Of a stretch of DNA of 64,000 bases, positions 46,736-56,553 are shown piece after piece. This stretch comes from CAVVKW01 sp963749035. GTDB taxonomy: Bacteria; Verrucomicrobiota; Verrucomicrobiia; Chthoniobacterales; JAATET01. The notes beneath the pieces are model-generated. The model made no database searches. It saw nothing but the letters and a program-made list of their open reading frames with translations, and was not told where the DNA came from. A program made the translations under genes and the position numbers. Each line of letters starts with the position of its first letter. Position 1 is the stretch's first letter. The stretch spans positions 682,001 through 746,000 of the forward strand of contig CAVVKW010000002.1 in the NCBI GenBank assembly GCA_963749035.1, in the 5' to 3' direction.

Positions 46736-47197
46736 CTGCAAACGCCGCGAATCCAATCCGAAAGCCCCAGCCAATGCAAATCCCAAAACCGCCCCCGGCA
46801 CGTCGCGGTAATTTAACTCCTCCAGCGATCACCACCGCCCCCCCGCAAAAAGATGATCCACCGCTGACTCCCACACGAAGCTCACTTCATCGGCCCCACG
46901 GCAAATGCCGGGCCTCTTCCCGTGTCCACCGTCACATTCCCATTCCGAATTTCAGCGAGTGCCGCTCCGCCCGACCGGCTACCTGGCATTTTCCAGACTC
47001 CGGCAGTTGCGAAATGCCGAAACCTGATCGACGTTCCAGCTTGCTACCTTATCCAGGGTTGGTTGGTGCAATCCCGGCGGAAGCCCGGCGTATTTCAGCT
47101 TCCGTCGGGTCCAGCCGAAGAATCACCCAGCTACGATGAAACTGGAAAGAGCTGGGGTTTCGTAACGAACCCGCTACCATCAGCCTTTCCGCAACTC
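46736..47197. other. 462-base intergenic region between pyrH and the sigma factor gene
   Basis: No protein gene. It separates divergent genes, so promoters for both pyrH and the sigma gene must lie here, but I found no convincing -35/-10 pair. The plus-strand half (47040-47197) is strongly structured and listed separately. Confidence 0.5.
47073..47172 (+). promoter_or_regulatory. Hairpin-rich leader of the ECF sigma factor gene
   Basis: Three stems, in order. CCCGGCGGAAGC (47073-47084) pairs with GCTTCCGTCGGG (47098-47109), 12 bp with one G-T and a 13-base loop. ACCCAGCT (47125-47132) pairs with AGCTGGG (47150-47156) across a 17-base loop. GGGTTTCG (47155-47162) pairs with CGAACCC (47166-47172) across TAA with one bulge. 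The second and third share GGG and exclude each other. The element ends 25 bases before the sigma ATG, which lacks a clear ribosome binding site. No known riboswitch class was recognised. Confidence 0.5.
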
Positions 47198-47767
47198 ATG
47201 CACGGCGACCCTCAGGATCAGGAACTCATCAGACGCCTCGCCAACGGCGACGAAACGGCCGTGGGCGAACTCTACGACCGGTTCTCGCGACCGCTCTACT
47301 CCATGGTCCATCGCATCCTGCGCAATCCAGCTGACGCCGAAGAAATCGTTCAAGACGTCTTCGTCTCCCTGTGGAAAAACGCGGATACCTTCGATGGCAA
47401 CCGCTCCAGCCCCTTCACCTGGCTCGTCACCATCGCCCGCAACAAATCCATTGATCGCCTCCGCCGCTCCCAACGCCGCCTCCCAGAGGCCAACGGCACC
47501 GCCGACCCCCTTCCGTCCCGCCAGGCGACCGACCCGGCAGCGGACGCCTCCGCTGCGACCGAACAAAGCGAACGCACCAACATCCTCGCCGTCTGGGTCA
47601 ACGAGCTTCCCGCCAACCAGCGTGAAGCCGTTGCCCTCGCCTTCTTCGACGGCCTCAGTCATCCGCAGATCGCCGAACGCCTCAACGAAAGCATTGGCAC
47701 GGTGAAAAGTCGGATCCGGCTTGGCATCGAAAAACTTCGCCGCAAGAAGGGAGGGATCTCGGGATGA
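47198..47767 (+). CDS. ECF-type sigma-70 factor
   Basis: 189 residues. Region 2: ELYDRFSRPLYSMVHRILRN, PADAEEIVQDVFVSLWKNAD, FTWLVTIARNKSIDRLRRSQ. Region 4: LPANQREAVALAFFDGLSHP, QIAERLNESIGTVKSRIRLG, IEKLRRKK. This is the SigK-like ECF layout paired with RskA-type anti-sigma factors. ATG 47198 (MHGDPQDQEL) is preferred over earlier in-frame codons because the preceding sequence is structured and not protein-like. The next gene's ATG overlaps the stop (47764-47767). Confidence 0.95.
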   Translation: MHGDPQDQELIRRLANGDETAVGELYDRFSRPLYSMVHRILRNPADAEEIVQDVFVSLWKNADTFDGNRSSPFTWLVTIARNKSIDRLRRSQRRLPEANGTADPLPSRQATDPAADASAATEQSERTNILAVWVNELPANQREAVALAFFDGLSHPQIAERLNESIGTVKSRIRLGIEKLRRKKGGISG

Positions 47768-48678
47768 TTGACGAGTTCACCCGCGAAGCCGCGATCGACT
47801 TTCTGCTCGGCACGTCGACCGACGCCGAGCACCGCGAGTTCCAGTTCAAACTCGATTCCAGTGCCGAGCTGCGCGCCTACGTGGAAGATCTCCGCGAAGA
47901 CCTTGCGCAGCTCGCCCACCTCGCTCCACCGGTCGAGCCTCCGCCCGCCCTGCGCGAGAATATCTTGAAGGCCGTCCGAGAGCACAGCCACAGCGTCACC
48001 GAAGCGTCCACCTCGCCGGCCCCCGATCGCACCACCGTCGAGTCGTCCTCCACGGGCTTAGCCTGGCTCCCGTGGGCTGTCGCCGCCGCCTTCGCGATCT
48101 TCGCCGGCATCCTTTGGACTAACAACCAGTCTCTCCTCGAAGAATCGCGGGAACTCGCCACCCAGACCGCGATCTCCGAAGACCTCTTCCAGCAAGTCGC
48201 CGAGCTCGAAGGCGCGCAACGCACCGCCGCGGAAGCCTTGAACGCCTCCGAAAAGCAGGTCACCGAACTCGCCGACCGCAACTCCAGGCTAGCTGAGAAA
48301 AACGGGGACCTCGACGAACAGATCGCCAGCCTTCTCGAACGCAGTGCCCTCGCTGAAATGCAAATTGCCACCCTGAGCTCCCAGATCGACGCCAGCTACC
48401 TGGCCTCGATCGCTTGGAGCCCAGACGAGCAGACGGGCGTCCTCCACGTGCGGCGGCTCCCCGAAGCCGAACGCGGCAAGGATTACCAACTCTGGGTGTT
48501 GGACAAATCCCAGGCCGCTCCGATCAGCGCCGGCGTCTTTCGCGTCGAAGCCGATGGCTCAGCCACGATCGAATTCACCCCGACCCAGAAGGTCTCTCCG
48601 GATTCCAGCTTCGCCGTCAGCGTCGAGAAGTCCGGCGGCTCGCCCGCCCCAGAAGGCCCGATTATCTTAGCGAATTAG
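47764..48678 (+). CDS. RskA-type membrane anti-sigma factor
   Basis: 304 residues. The N-terminal anti-sigma part (1-75: FTREAAIDFLLGTSTDAEHR, LREDLAQLAHLAPPVEPPPA) lies in the cytoplasm. A single membrane helix is at 99-118 (LAWLPWAVAAAFAIFAGILW). A long coiled coil follows (about 121-215, AAEALNASEKQVTELADRNS). The C-terminal RskA domain is at about 220-304 (SIAWSPDEQTGVLHVRRLPE, YQLWVLDKSQAAPISAGVFR). The coiled coil between membrane and RskA domain makes it larger than most. It presumably holds the coupled sigma factor until an envelope signal leads to proteolysis. A 4-base overlap couples the genes. Confidence 0.92.
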   Translation: MIDEFTREAAIDFLLGTSTDAEHREFQFKLDSSAELRAYVEDLREDLAQLAHLAPPVEPPPALRENILKAVREHSHSVTEASTSPAPDRTTVESSSTGLAWLPWAVAAAFAIFAGILWTNNQSLLEESRELATQTAISEDLFQQVAELEGAQRTAAEALNASEKQVTELADRNSRLAEKNGDLDEQIASLLERSALAEMQIATLSSQIDASYLASIAWSPDEQTGVLHVRRLPEAERGKDYQLWVLDKSQAAPISAGVFRVEADGSATIEFTPTQKVSPDSSFAVSVEKSGGSPAPEGPIILAN

Positions 48679-48779
48679 CCGACGGGCTCTTCTTGGCCGG
48701 TGCTGACTTGTTGGCCGTTAGCGACGTCCGGTCAGCGTTCGCCGACGTTGACCCCGCGGGTCCGACTGAGGCGGCGGAA

Positions 48780-48788
48780 TGATAATCT
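48780..48788 (+). promoter_or_regulatory. Possible extended -10 promoter for the TIGR02597-type gene
   Basis: TG-A-TAATCT at 48780-48788 matches an extended -10; no good -35 is seen. It would give a leader of about 135 bases containing a 6-bp hairpin GGTGCA-CGT-TGCACC (48809-48823). The 253-base gap between the anti-sigma gene and 48932 has no other feature. Confidence 0.3.
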
Positions 48789-48931
48789 CTTGTGTAGAGA
48801 AAGTAATGGGTGCACGTTGCACCTCGCTTGTGGGGTTTCCGAACGGTCATCTGGCTATGCAGATCGCCTCGCTGAAAACCGACATCTACCTCACCCCTCC
48901 CAAAGATCCCATGTTCCCGGGAAATCTGATT

Positions 48932-50011
48932 ATGAGACGATTCGCACTTTCCCTTTCCATCGCCGTGGCGACAGGAAGCTTGGCGTTCCTATTTCCATCG
49001 AATTCGACGCGAGCCGAGACTTACGCGGGCTCTCCGGTGGGATTCGTAAACCTGCCGATCTCCCCGAGTCCGGACGGAACAACCTTCTCGCTCACACCCA
49101 TTTCGATCCCCCTGCTCTTTCCATCGGAAATCGACGGAGAGGCGAGCGGCACCATCTCGGCAGTCACAGCGTCAACCCTTTCGAGCGGGGACGCGAATTG
49201 GACCGATGGCGCTCTTTCGCAAGCCGCCTCTCCCCACTACGTCCACGTGAAAACGGGAGCCGCCGCCGGGCGCGCCTTTCGGATCACCGCCAACGACAGC
49301 GAGACGCTGACGTTGGACACGGAGGGAGTCGACCTCACGACCCTCGGAATCACCTCGGACACGGACGCCTACGCGGTCATTGACGGCCAAACCCTTCTCA
49401 GCCTCTTCGGAACCCCCGCCGACGGAGTGGTCGGCGGAACGCAGGCTGAATATTTGAATCAAACGACCGACAAAGTCTTGGTAAGTGCGAGCAACGGTGC
49501 TCTGACGTCCTACTACTACGATACGTCCTCCGGGTATTGGAAGCGAGTCGGCTCGGCAATCAACCGCAACAACGTCCCAGTTTCTCCATCCGCCGGTGTT
49601 TTTTATTACCGGATCGGGACAACCGATAAAGCTCTTCAGTTCGTGGGAGCCGTCCCTTCCGAGCAAGCACAACAAACATTACCAGATCGCGGCGCTTCGC
49701 TCGTGGCATCGTATTTCCCAGTCGACCAAACACTCGATGATATGGAACTGCAAGTTCTGCCCGATTGGCGGAAACTAGGTGACTCTGGCGTGACCGTTCA
49801 GGACGCAGACCGCGTTATTTTTGAAGCAAGTAGCGGTGCCGTTCTTTCAGCTTACTACGACGCCAGCGCGCAGCGGTGGAAACGTCAGGGCTCCAGTCTC
49901 GATCTTGGAACCAAAGTCATCCCGGCGGGCGCTGCCGTCCTTATAAACCGCTACGGCTCCGGTGGCCAGACCACTTGGACGCGCGGACTCCCCTACGATC
50001 TCAATCAGTAA
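48932..50011 (+). CDS. Exported TIGR02597-family protein
   Basis: 359 residues. ATG 48932 begins a signal peptide (RRFALSLSIAVATGSLAFLF, cleavage near TRAE). The mature part has the verrucomicrobial TIGR02597 pattern: AGSPVGFVNLPISPSPDGTT ... LTPISIPLLFPSE, then VHVKTGAAAGRAFRITANDS, QTTDKVLVSASNGALTSYYY, YWKRVGSAINRNNVPVSPSA and AVLINRYGSG at the end. Beta-rich, secreted, with no visible anchor. Function unknown. It lies 19 bases upstream of the PEP-CTERM gene, so both may form one unit. Confidence 0.85.
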   Translation: MRRFALSLSIAVATGSLAFLFPSNSTRAETYAGSPVGFVNLPISPSPDGTTFSLTPISIPLLFPSEIDGEASGTISAVTASTLSSGDANWTDGALSQAASPHYVHVKTGAAAGRAFRITANDSETLTLDTEGVDLTTLGITSDTDAYAVIDGQTLLSLFGTPADGVVGGTQAEYLNQTTDKVLVSASNGALTSYYYDTSSGYWKRVGSAINRNNVPVSPSAGVFYYRIGTTDKALQFVGAVPSEQAQQTLPDRGASLVASYFPVDQTLDDMELQVLPDWRKLGDSGVTVQDADRVIFEASSGAVLSAYYDASAQRWKRQGSSLDLGTKVIPAGAAVLINRYGSGGQTTWTRGLPYDLNQ

Positions 50012-50029
50012 ACCCCTAACCCCAGAATC

Positions 50030-50608
50030 ATGAATCCTTTCTCCCGCACTCACGTCGCCGCTATCGCCAGTGCAATCTTCCTGCCGCTCGCCGGGCAGGC
50101 ACAGCTGATTTCTAACTTCGGTTTCGATGCTTTCGATGGTGGAAGCTGGGATTACGAACAATCGACCAGCACGATTTCCGGCACAGAGGGGTTCGGTGAT
50201 ATTATCTTCGGAAACTCGGCCACGCTGGATCTGACCGGAGTAACGACCATCAGCCTAACGATGACCCCTACAACGCTGCCGAGCGGCAGTTTTGTTGTCA
50301 CCCTCGAAGACGGCATGAATTCAGCCACCGCCCAATACACTTGGACGGAATTTGCCGGCGGCGGAGCGCGGACCGCTACGCTGGTTCCTGAACCCGGGTT
50401 CGATCTTTCAAACGTGACGAACTGGTCCCTTGGAGACGGGTTTTCGAATCAGTCTATCGACGTTCAAATGAACTCTTTATCCGCTGTCGCCGTGCCGGAA
50501 CCGCACACTCTGGCGTTGGCATTCGTCGCTCTCCTCTCTCTTCTGATCGTCGTCCGGCAGAGGTCTCGAGCCACGCTGGCCACCGCCCCTTTGCATTCGC
50601 GCAACTGA
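50030..50608 (+). CDS. PEP-CTERM sorted exported protein, 192 aa
   Basis: Signal peptide (THVAAIASAIFLPLAGQAQ), a beta-rich body (TSTISGTEGFGDIIFGNSAT; LPSGSFVVTLEDGMNSATAQ), and a C-terminal PEP-CTERM tripartite signal: VPEP at about 165, a hydrophobic helix (HTLALAFVALLSLLIVV) and a basic end (RQRSR). PEP-CTERM proteins are processed by exosortase and exported to the matrix. No exosortase gene is in the window. About 15 residues extend past the basic cluster (ATLATAPLHSRN), longer than usual. Confidence 0.88.
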   Translation: MNPFSRTHVAAIASAIFLPLAGQAQLISNFGFDAFDGGSWDYEQSTSTISGTEGFGDIIFGNSATLDLTGVTTISLTMTPTTLPSGSFVVTLEDGMNSATAQYTWTEFAGGGARTATLVPEPGFDLSNVTNWSLGDGFSNQSIDVQMNSLSAVAVPEPHTLALAFVALLSLLIVVRQRSRATLATAPLHSRN

Positions 50609-50818
50609 TTCACGCCGTCCTCCCGTCGTTCTGATACGGTGGGCGCAGGGAATTAAAGATCCGGCGGGCCGGTCGGCAAATTGACCGCGTCGGCAGTGGT
50701 GCCTTCCGGACTCACTTCGGCTGCCGCCAGCCAGACGTCGGCCTGGGTCCTCCCGACCGCGTCCGATTCGTTGACAGTTTTCCCCGGAAATCTGACGGGA
50801 TCACGCTATGATCGCGGG

Positions 50819-53800
50819 ATGCGCCAATGGGTCCCCGCCATTTTTCTCGTCGCGACTGTCGCGGCATCCGGGGCGGCACTTACGACCGATGAGCAGCGGC
50901 AATCCGACCGCTACCTTTCCATCCTTCGAGAAACTCCCACCCATCCCACCGCCCTCCAGCGGCTCTGGCAGATCCACCTCCCCGACGACGGAGGCTCGAC
51001 CCTCTTCGAGCAACTTGGAAAAAAGTCACCTGAATCGCTCGCCGATGCTCTCGTCCTCGGATATTTACTCCTCGAAAGCGGAAACCCCGCGGCGGCTCTA
51101 AACGCGTTCGAAACCGCGACGACCGATTTCCCCGACGACCCAACTCCTTACGTCGGACGCGCCGCCGCCCTCCGCGCGCTCGAACGCGATCCCGTCCCCT
51201 CCCTCCAAGCGGCTCTCGAGCTCGATCCCGAGTATCCCGATCTCTCCGGGCAGATTGCCGCCGCCCATCTCACTTCGGGAAAACTCGCCGCCGCCCTCTC
51301 CGTTTGGGAGCAATCACTCGCCGCCCGCCCCGACGATCCTGGCCTTCGGCGGCAAGTATCCGAAGCGCTTCTCGATTCGTCCGATCCCCTTGCGGCCACT
51401 CCTCACCTCCAGTGGCTTGCCGACCACGGCGACCCCCGCGAGCGCATCGAAGCACTTCGCACGCTCTCCGAGCTGAACGAAAAATCCGGCGACCTCCCCG
51501 CCGCTATCGAATTCGCCACCCGAGCCAGCAATCGACTGGGTCCGGCACACTGGTCACGCCCAGTCCTCGAAGCTCGAATCACTCAGCTCCACGCCCGCGC
51601 CGGAACGCTCGACCAGCATCTCGCGTCGCTTCGCGCCGAGACCGACGCCAATCCCCTCGACTGGCGCGCTTGGCACGCCATTGCGACCATCGAAACTTCT
51701 CGCGGCCATCCCGATCGCGCCATTGCCGCCCTCCGAATGGCCGCCGACGCCGCTCCTGGCGAAGCGACCCTCCGCCGGGAACTCGCCACTGCCGAAGCCG
51801 ATTTCGGTGATCTCGAACGAGCCATCAGCGTCACCGACAGCCTCCTCGACGCCAACCCCGGCGATCACGACCTCCAGTTTTTCCGCGCCGCACTCGACAT
51901 CCGATCAAACCGCCTCGACGCCGCTCGCGAACGCGTCGACACCCTTCTCACCGCCGAACCGGCCACGCTGACTCGCGCCACCGAGTTTCTCGAAACCCAC
52001 CGCCTCCCCGCCGCTGCTCGGGAACTCTGGCAAATTGCCGCCAGCCAAGGCGATCCCGGCGCCATCCTAAAACTTGCCGCCGCTCACCTCGCGACCCACG
52101 ACCTCGAAGCCGCACTCGTCTCCCTTCGGTTCATCGATCTTGCGTCCGAACCATCCTTCCGAGCCGCCTCCCTCCTTCGCGACCACGGTTATTTGAACGA
52201 AGCCATTCCATTTCTCGAAGCCGCCACGGACGGCGACCCGACCAACCTCGAAGCCGTCCAACGCCTCGCCGCCACTCTCGTGGCCGTTGGCCGCCGCACT
52301 GACGCCGAACGCACCCTTGAGAACGCCATCCCGCTCCATCCCGATCACGCCGCCACTCTCGACCGTCAGCTCTACGACATCCTCGCTGCCCAGGACGACC
52401 CAGCCGCCACCGAAACCACCGCCACCCCGAACTCGATCGAAAAGAAAATCGCTGCGCTCAGTGCCGACGCAGACTCCACCCGCCTCAAACGCTGGCAACG
52501 CTGGCGCGACGGAACACCCGCCCAAAGCGAACCCGAGCAACTCATTCCCGATTCCGACACTCTCGACGCGCTCGCAGCTGCGGCCGAAGACGCCCCGGAA
52601 TCCGTCACCGCCCTCACGGCGCTTGCCGCCGCCCGCCAAGCGGCCGGCGACTACTACGCCGCTCTCGACGCTTGGGACGCCGCGTTCAAACGCGCTCCGA
52701 TTTCCGAGCAGGCCGCGCTGCTTCCCCCGATTCTTGCCGTCACGCGTCGTCTCCAGCTTCCGGAACGTGGTCTTCAATTTCTAATCGCTTTCGCCAACTC
52801 GCGCCCGAACGAGTCCGATCGCATCACTGCCTGGATCGACGCGGTCGAACACGCGAAGGCAGGCTCTCGACTCGACCTTCTCGAAGCCGCTCTCTCGAGG
52901 CGCCCCGCCGACTATCCGGCCCACGTCGCCACCGCCGCCATCCAGACCGCTCGTGGGCAGGCCGACGACGCCTTCGCTACGCTGGAAGCGCACGCCCGAC
53001 TCGCCGCGGACCCGAAGGACGCCCGCCTGCGCACCCTCGAAGCCGCCACCCAGACCGGCGATCAACCCGCGGTCATCCGCTCCGCCATGGCCGTCGTCCA
53101 AGATTCCGACGGCTATCCGGCGTGGCGCCGCGCAGCCGAGACGCTCGAGACCGCCGGAGCTTCCAAGGTCGCCCGCGACACTTGGTTGGCCCTCGAGCGG
53201 CGCTTCAACCGCAACCCCGACGCGCTCGCTGCCGCCGCCGATTATCACGACCGAACCGGCGACAAGGACGCTCGCGCCGAAGCTCTGTTTGCCGCCGCCA
53301 ACCTCGCACCGACCGACGCAAACCACCTGGCGAACGCCATGCGGATCGCTCAGCGACGGAGCGACCGCGACCTCGCCATCACGTTCGCCTACCAGCTACT
53401 CGACGTCACGAAGCCCGCCGCGCCCGATCCCCACCTCTATCCGGGCGACGATGAAATCTCTCCCGACGTCACCGCCGCGGCCCACACCGTCGCGATGCGC
53501 GCCATCGGCGGCGTCTCGGATCCATCCAGTCTGGCCACCATCCGCGCGGTCCGAAATCAAAGCCCGCCCGATCCTTTATCCGCTCTGCGCCTCGAAGCGA
53601 TCCGCACGATCGCCCAGCTCGCCACCGGCGGCACCGCCCGTGAGCGATGGCTCGCATGGTGCGCCGACGCGACGCCTTACGAAGCCGCCTGGGGCACGTT
53701 CGCCGCCGGCGAGTTTGCGCCCGCGCACGAGCAACTCCTCACCGCGCTCGCCCACGCCGACGACCCCGCCCCCGTCGAACGAGCCCTCATCTGGAATGCC

Positions 53801-56542
53801 CTTCGCCGCCACTCATTCACCACCCTGCGCGAATGGATCAATTCCAACCCCGCCCTCCGCCGTCGCCGCACCGAGTTGCTGTTTCTCAATCTCAGTCGAC
53901 TTCTTGCCGCCCGCACCGCCGATCTCACCGCGACCGACCTCGCCGCACTTTTTCCCGATCAGCTCGGCGAGCCGTCGTTTACGACCGGCGTCGAACGTTG
54001 GCGAGCCGCCTGGCTGCTCGCCGCCCACGCCGACTTCAGAAACGCCGTCCGCCTCGCCAGCCAGGCGGGCCCCTACCCCACCGATCAACAGGCCGCCGTC
54101 ACCCAACTCGCGTCCTGGCACCTCCTCCTCGGCGAGCGCCAAGCCGCCCTCGACACCCTCTCGTCGGCAGAATCCGTCGGCTCCCTTCCGCTCGACGACC
54201 CGCTCCTCGCCGGACTCCGCCTTCAGTGGCTGTTCTCGACCGAAGCCCAGCGTTCCGAGCTGCGTGCCCCCTCGCCTTTCGATCGCCCCACCCGCGACGC
54301 GCTCCTCGCCGCCCTCGCGCACCCGAACGACACCGCCGCCCTGACTCCCTACGCCGAGCACCTCGTCGACACGTGGCGAACCCACAGTGCCAATGGCCTG
54401 GCCGCCCCCGCTTTCGCCACGCTCGTTCGCAATGGCGTTCACCAGCTCTTCACCTGGAACCTCCCCGCCCTCGCTCTCGCCATTTGCGAGTCCGCTCAAG
54501 ACACCGAACCGCTCGTGGAGACCCAGACCCGCGGAGCCCTCGAATGGCGAGCCGACCTCGCCATCCTGACCGCCAATGCTCGCCTCCGCCTGGCCGCACC
54601 CCGCGAGCTCCCGTTCATCATCGGCGAAATGGATGCGCGCCAATTCAACTTCCAGGCCTACGCCAGCCTGGCCCGCAGCCTGGACGCCTCCGGCTACACC
54701 GCCGCCGCCACGTCCGTGCGCGACGAGCTCCTCCGACGTCATCCCGACGAACCGGCCGCCATCAACGAGCGACTCATTTCGGCGACCGTCTCTCGCGACC
54801 TATCCCGGCAGGCCGACCTCCTCGAGTGCTCCCTCCGCTCAGGGCACTTGAATTCAAACTTCGAGGCCATCGTCGGCCAGACCGAACGGCTTACCAACCT
54901 CCGCCTCGCCCTCCGCGATCCGTCTGCCGCCATTCCCTTCGTCACCCGCATTCTCCAACTCGCTCCCGCAGATCCCCGGATTGTCACGCTTTGGGATCGC
55001 ACCCTCACCGCCCTGGACCGCACCGCCGAGCGGCGTGAGTTTTGGGAAAACCAAACCACCGTTGATCCACTCAATGGCACGATCGGACTGGCGAGACTGC
55101 ACTTGGAGGCTGGCGAACCACGGCCCGCCATCGCAACCCTTCGAGCGCATCTCGCCACGGATCCACCAAATCCCTCCGAAGCCCGCAGGCTCCTCTACGA
55201 AATCGAATCTCGGCACGGCGACAAAATCTCGGCCCTCGCCCGACTGCACCACCTCGCCGCCACCGATCGCTGGGAAGCCGCCACGCCACTCGCCATCAGC
55301 CTGGTCGAAAATTCCGAAGCTCCCCCCACCTCTCCCGCCATCGAAGTGCTTCGACGGGGCCTCCGCTCCGCTCCCACCCCGCGCGATCGGTTCGAATGCG
55401 GTCGCGCACTCATCGATCTCGAAGTCGCCGCCGAGCCCGACCTCGAACGCATGAGCGCCGCCGCCGAGGCGGACGTCGAGTTGATCGCGCCGCTCTACGA
55501 AGCCGGCGCGGATTTTGCCGCCCAATCGCCCAAGCGCGCCGCGTGGTTCGAACGCGAGATGCGAGCCGAATGGCGCTCAGGCGCGGGCACGACACTCGCC
55601 GGAGACCAGCTCATCAGCGCCGCCATCGCGTCCGGGGATACGGCGTCTCTCGATACTCTGCTCTCCCAATACCTCAACCCCGCACACTACCTCCAAGCCG
55701 ATTGGAACATTCTCGCTGCCAAATTCGCCGAACGTTTCCCGGCGCAAGCCGCCCGCGTTTACCACGCTCTAGCCGAACGCCAGCCCGATCAGCCCGGATA
55801 CGTCTTCCGCGAGGCCCGGCAACTCTGGCGGGCCGGCGACCGCTCCGCCGCGATTGCCCGCGCTTCGCCCTGGATCGACTCCCGCGCTCTCGATCCGTCC
55901 ATCCAACAGCAGTCGGCGGATTTTTTCCGCGACATTGGACGCCCCCGCCGGGCCGCCGAGCTCTACGCAGAATTAATCCAAAGCGACGCCGCCATCCGCT
56001 ACCCCGACGCGTGGCTTAACCTCGCCGCCCTCCACCTCGCCGACGGACACATCGACACCGCCCGCCTCCATTTGCTTGCTGCGGTCCAAAATCCTTCCGT
56101 GAGAGCGGCCCCGCAGATCGCAGCTTTCCTGATCGCCCGCGGTGACATCACCACCCTCGATCCAGAGAGTAACGAATTCTCGCTTCCTCCGGATCAATGG
56201 ACTCAGGTCCGCACGCTGGTCGCCGAGTCCCTGGTCAGTCTCGGCCACTACGAACGTGCTCTTGCCTGGGCCGACGCTCGAGCCCTCCCCGACCCCGCTC
56301 TCGCCGAGGTCCTCACCCAGATTGCGACCCGCGGAGATCTCATCGACGAAGTCAGCCGTTTCTGGGAAGGTGCTCTCGCGGAACGTCCGCCGTCCGCTCA
56401 ACTCGCTCGCCAACGTGAAGCTTTCCTCCAGGCCCTCCGGCCTCTCGAGCCTTCTGAACCGGAATCCCCGTCCCCATCCGAATCCAATTCCCCATCCAGC
56501 GAGCCAAACGCGCTTGAATCAAACCCGCCACCCAGCGCATGA
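50819..56542 (+). CDS. Giant exported tetratricopeptide-repeat protein, 1907 aa
   Basis: ATG 50819 begins a signal peptide (RQWVPAIFLVATVAASGAAL); the frame is open to 50681 but the earlier part is not protein-like. The whole length is built of degenerate TPR-type repeats such as NPAAALNAFETATTDFPDDP, DWRAWHAIATIETSRGHPDR, GDYYAALDAWDAAFKRAPIS, SGYTAAATSVRDELLRRHPD and GHIDTARLHLLAAVQNPSV. Residues 1870-1907 are a Pro/Glu/Ser-rich tail. The protein carries no catalytic domain that I recognise and probably serves as a periplasmic or surface scaffold. Its stop overlaps a possible start of the next gene by 4 bases (ATGA at 56539-56542), so the two are coupled or nearly so. Confidence 0.85.
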   Translation: MRQWVPAIFLVATVAASGAALTTDEQRQSDRYLSILRETPTHPTALQRLWQIHLPDDGGSTLFEQLGKKSPESLADALVLGYLLLESGNPAAALNAFETATTDFPDDPTPYVGRAAALRALERDPVPSLQAALELDPEYPDLSGQIAAAHLTSGKLAAALSVWEQSLAARPDDPGLRRQVSEALLDSSDPLAATPHLQWLADHGDPRERIEALRTLSELNEKSGDLPAAIEFATRASNRLGPAHWSRPVLEARITQLHARAGTLDQHLASLRAETDANPLDWRAWHAIATIETSRGHPDRAIAALRMAADAAPGEATLRRELATAEADFGDLERAISVTDSLLDANPGDHDLQFFRAALDIRSNRLDAARERVDTLLTAEPATLTRATEFLETHRLPAAARELWQIAASQGDPGAILKLAAAHLATHDLEAALVSLRFIDLASEPSFRAASLLRDHGYLNEAIPFLEAATDGDPTNLEAVQRLAATLVAVGRRTDAERTLENAIPLHPDHAATLDRQLYDILAAQDDPAATETTATPNSIEKKIAALSADADSTRLKRWQRWRDGTPAQSEPEQLIPDSDTLDALAAAAEDAPESVTALTALAAARQAAGDYYAALDAWDAAFKRAPISEQAALLPPILAVTRRLQLPERGLQFLIAFANSRPNESDRITAWIDAVEHAKAGSRLDLLEAALSRRPADYPAHVATAAIQTARGQADDAFATLEAHARLAADPKDARLRTLEAATQTGDQPAVIRSAMAVVQDSDGYPAWRRAAETLETAGASKVARDTWLALERRFNRNPDALAAAADYHDRTGDKDARAEALFAAANLAPTDANHLANAMRIAQRRSDRDLAITFAYQLLDVTKPAAPDPHLYPGDDEISPDVTAAAHTVAMRAIGGVSDPSSLATIRAVRNQSPPDPLSALRLEAIRTIAQLATGGTARERWLAWCADATPYEAAWGTFAAGEFAPAHEQLLTALAHADDPAPVERALIWNALRRHSFTTLREWINSNPALRRRRTELLFLNLSRLLAARTADLTATDLAALFPDQLGEPSFTTGVERWRAAWLLAAHADFRNAVRLASQAGPYPTDQQAAVTQLASWHLLLGERQAALDTLSSAESVGSLPLDDPLLAGLRLQWLFSTEAQRSELRAPSPFDRPTRDALLAALAHPNDTAALTPYAEHLVDTWRTHSANGLAAPAFATLVRNGVHQLFTWNLPALALAICESAQDTEPLVETQTRGALEWRADLAILTANARLRLAAPRELPFIIGEMDARQFNFQAYASLARSLDASGYTAAATSVRDELLRRHPDEPAAINERLISATVSRDLSRQADLLECSLRSGHLNSNFEAIVGQTERLTNLRLALRDPSAAIPFVTRILQLAPADPRIVTLWDRTLTALDRTAERREFWENQTTVDPLNGTIGLARLHLEAGEPRPAIATLRAHLATDPPNPSEARRLLYEIESRHGDKISALARLHHLAATDRWEAATPLAISLVENSEAPPTSPAIEVLRRGLRSAPTPRDRFECGRALIDLEVAAEPDLERMSAAAEADVELIAPLYEAGADFAAQSPKRAAWFEREMRAEWRSGAGTTLAGDQLISAAIASGDTASLDTLLSQYLNPAHYLQADWNILAAKFAERFPAQAARVYHALAERQPDQPGYVFREARQLWRAGDRSAAIARASPWIDSRALDPSIQQQSADFFRDIGRPRRAAELYAELIQSDAAIRYPDAWLNLAALHLADGHIDTARLHLLAAVQNPSVRAAPQIAAFLIARGDITTLDPESNEFSLPPDQWTQVRTLVAESLVSLGHYERALAWADARALPDPALAEVLTQIATRGDLIDEVSRFWEGALAERPPSAQLARQREAFLQALRPLEPSEPESPSPSESNSPSSEPNALESNPPPSA

Positions 56543-56553
56543 TCGAACGCAGC

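Noticed and set aside
46717..47139. 140-codon frame between pyrH and the sigma gene
   Set aside because: Pro/Arg-rich, no family resemblance, overlaps pyrH and the structured leader.
47060..47150. Cobalamin or SAM riboswitch before the sigma gene
   Set aside because: GGTGCAATCC and TTATCCAG are faintly similar to parts of these riboswitches, but the conserved B12 box and the SAM-I core (GGGACTGGCCC type) are absent.
50771..50812. TTGACA ... TATGAT promoter for the giant TPR gene
   Set aside because: Both hexamers look good but are 30 bases apart, and the -10 lies only 6 bases before the ATG.
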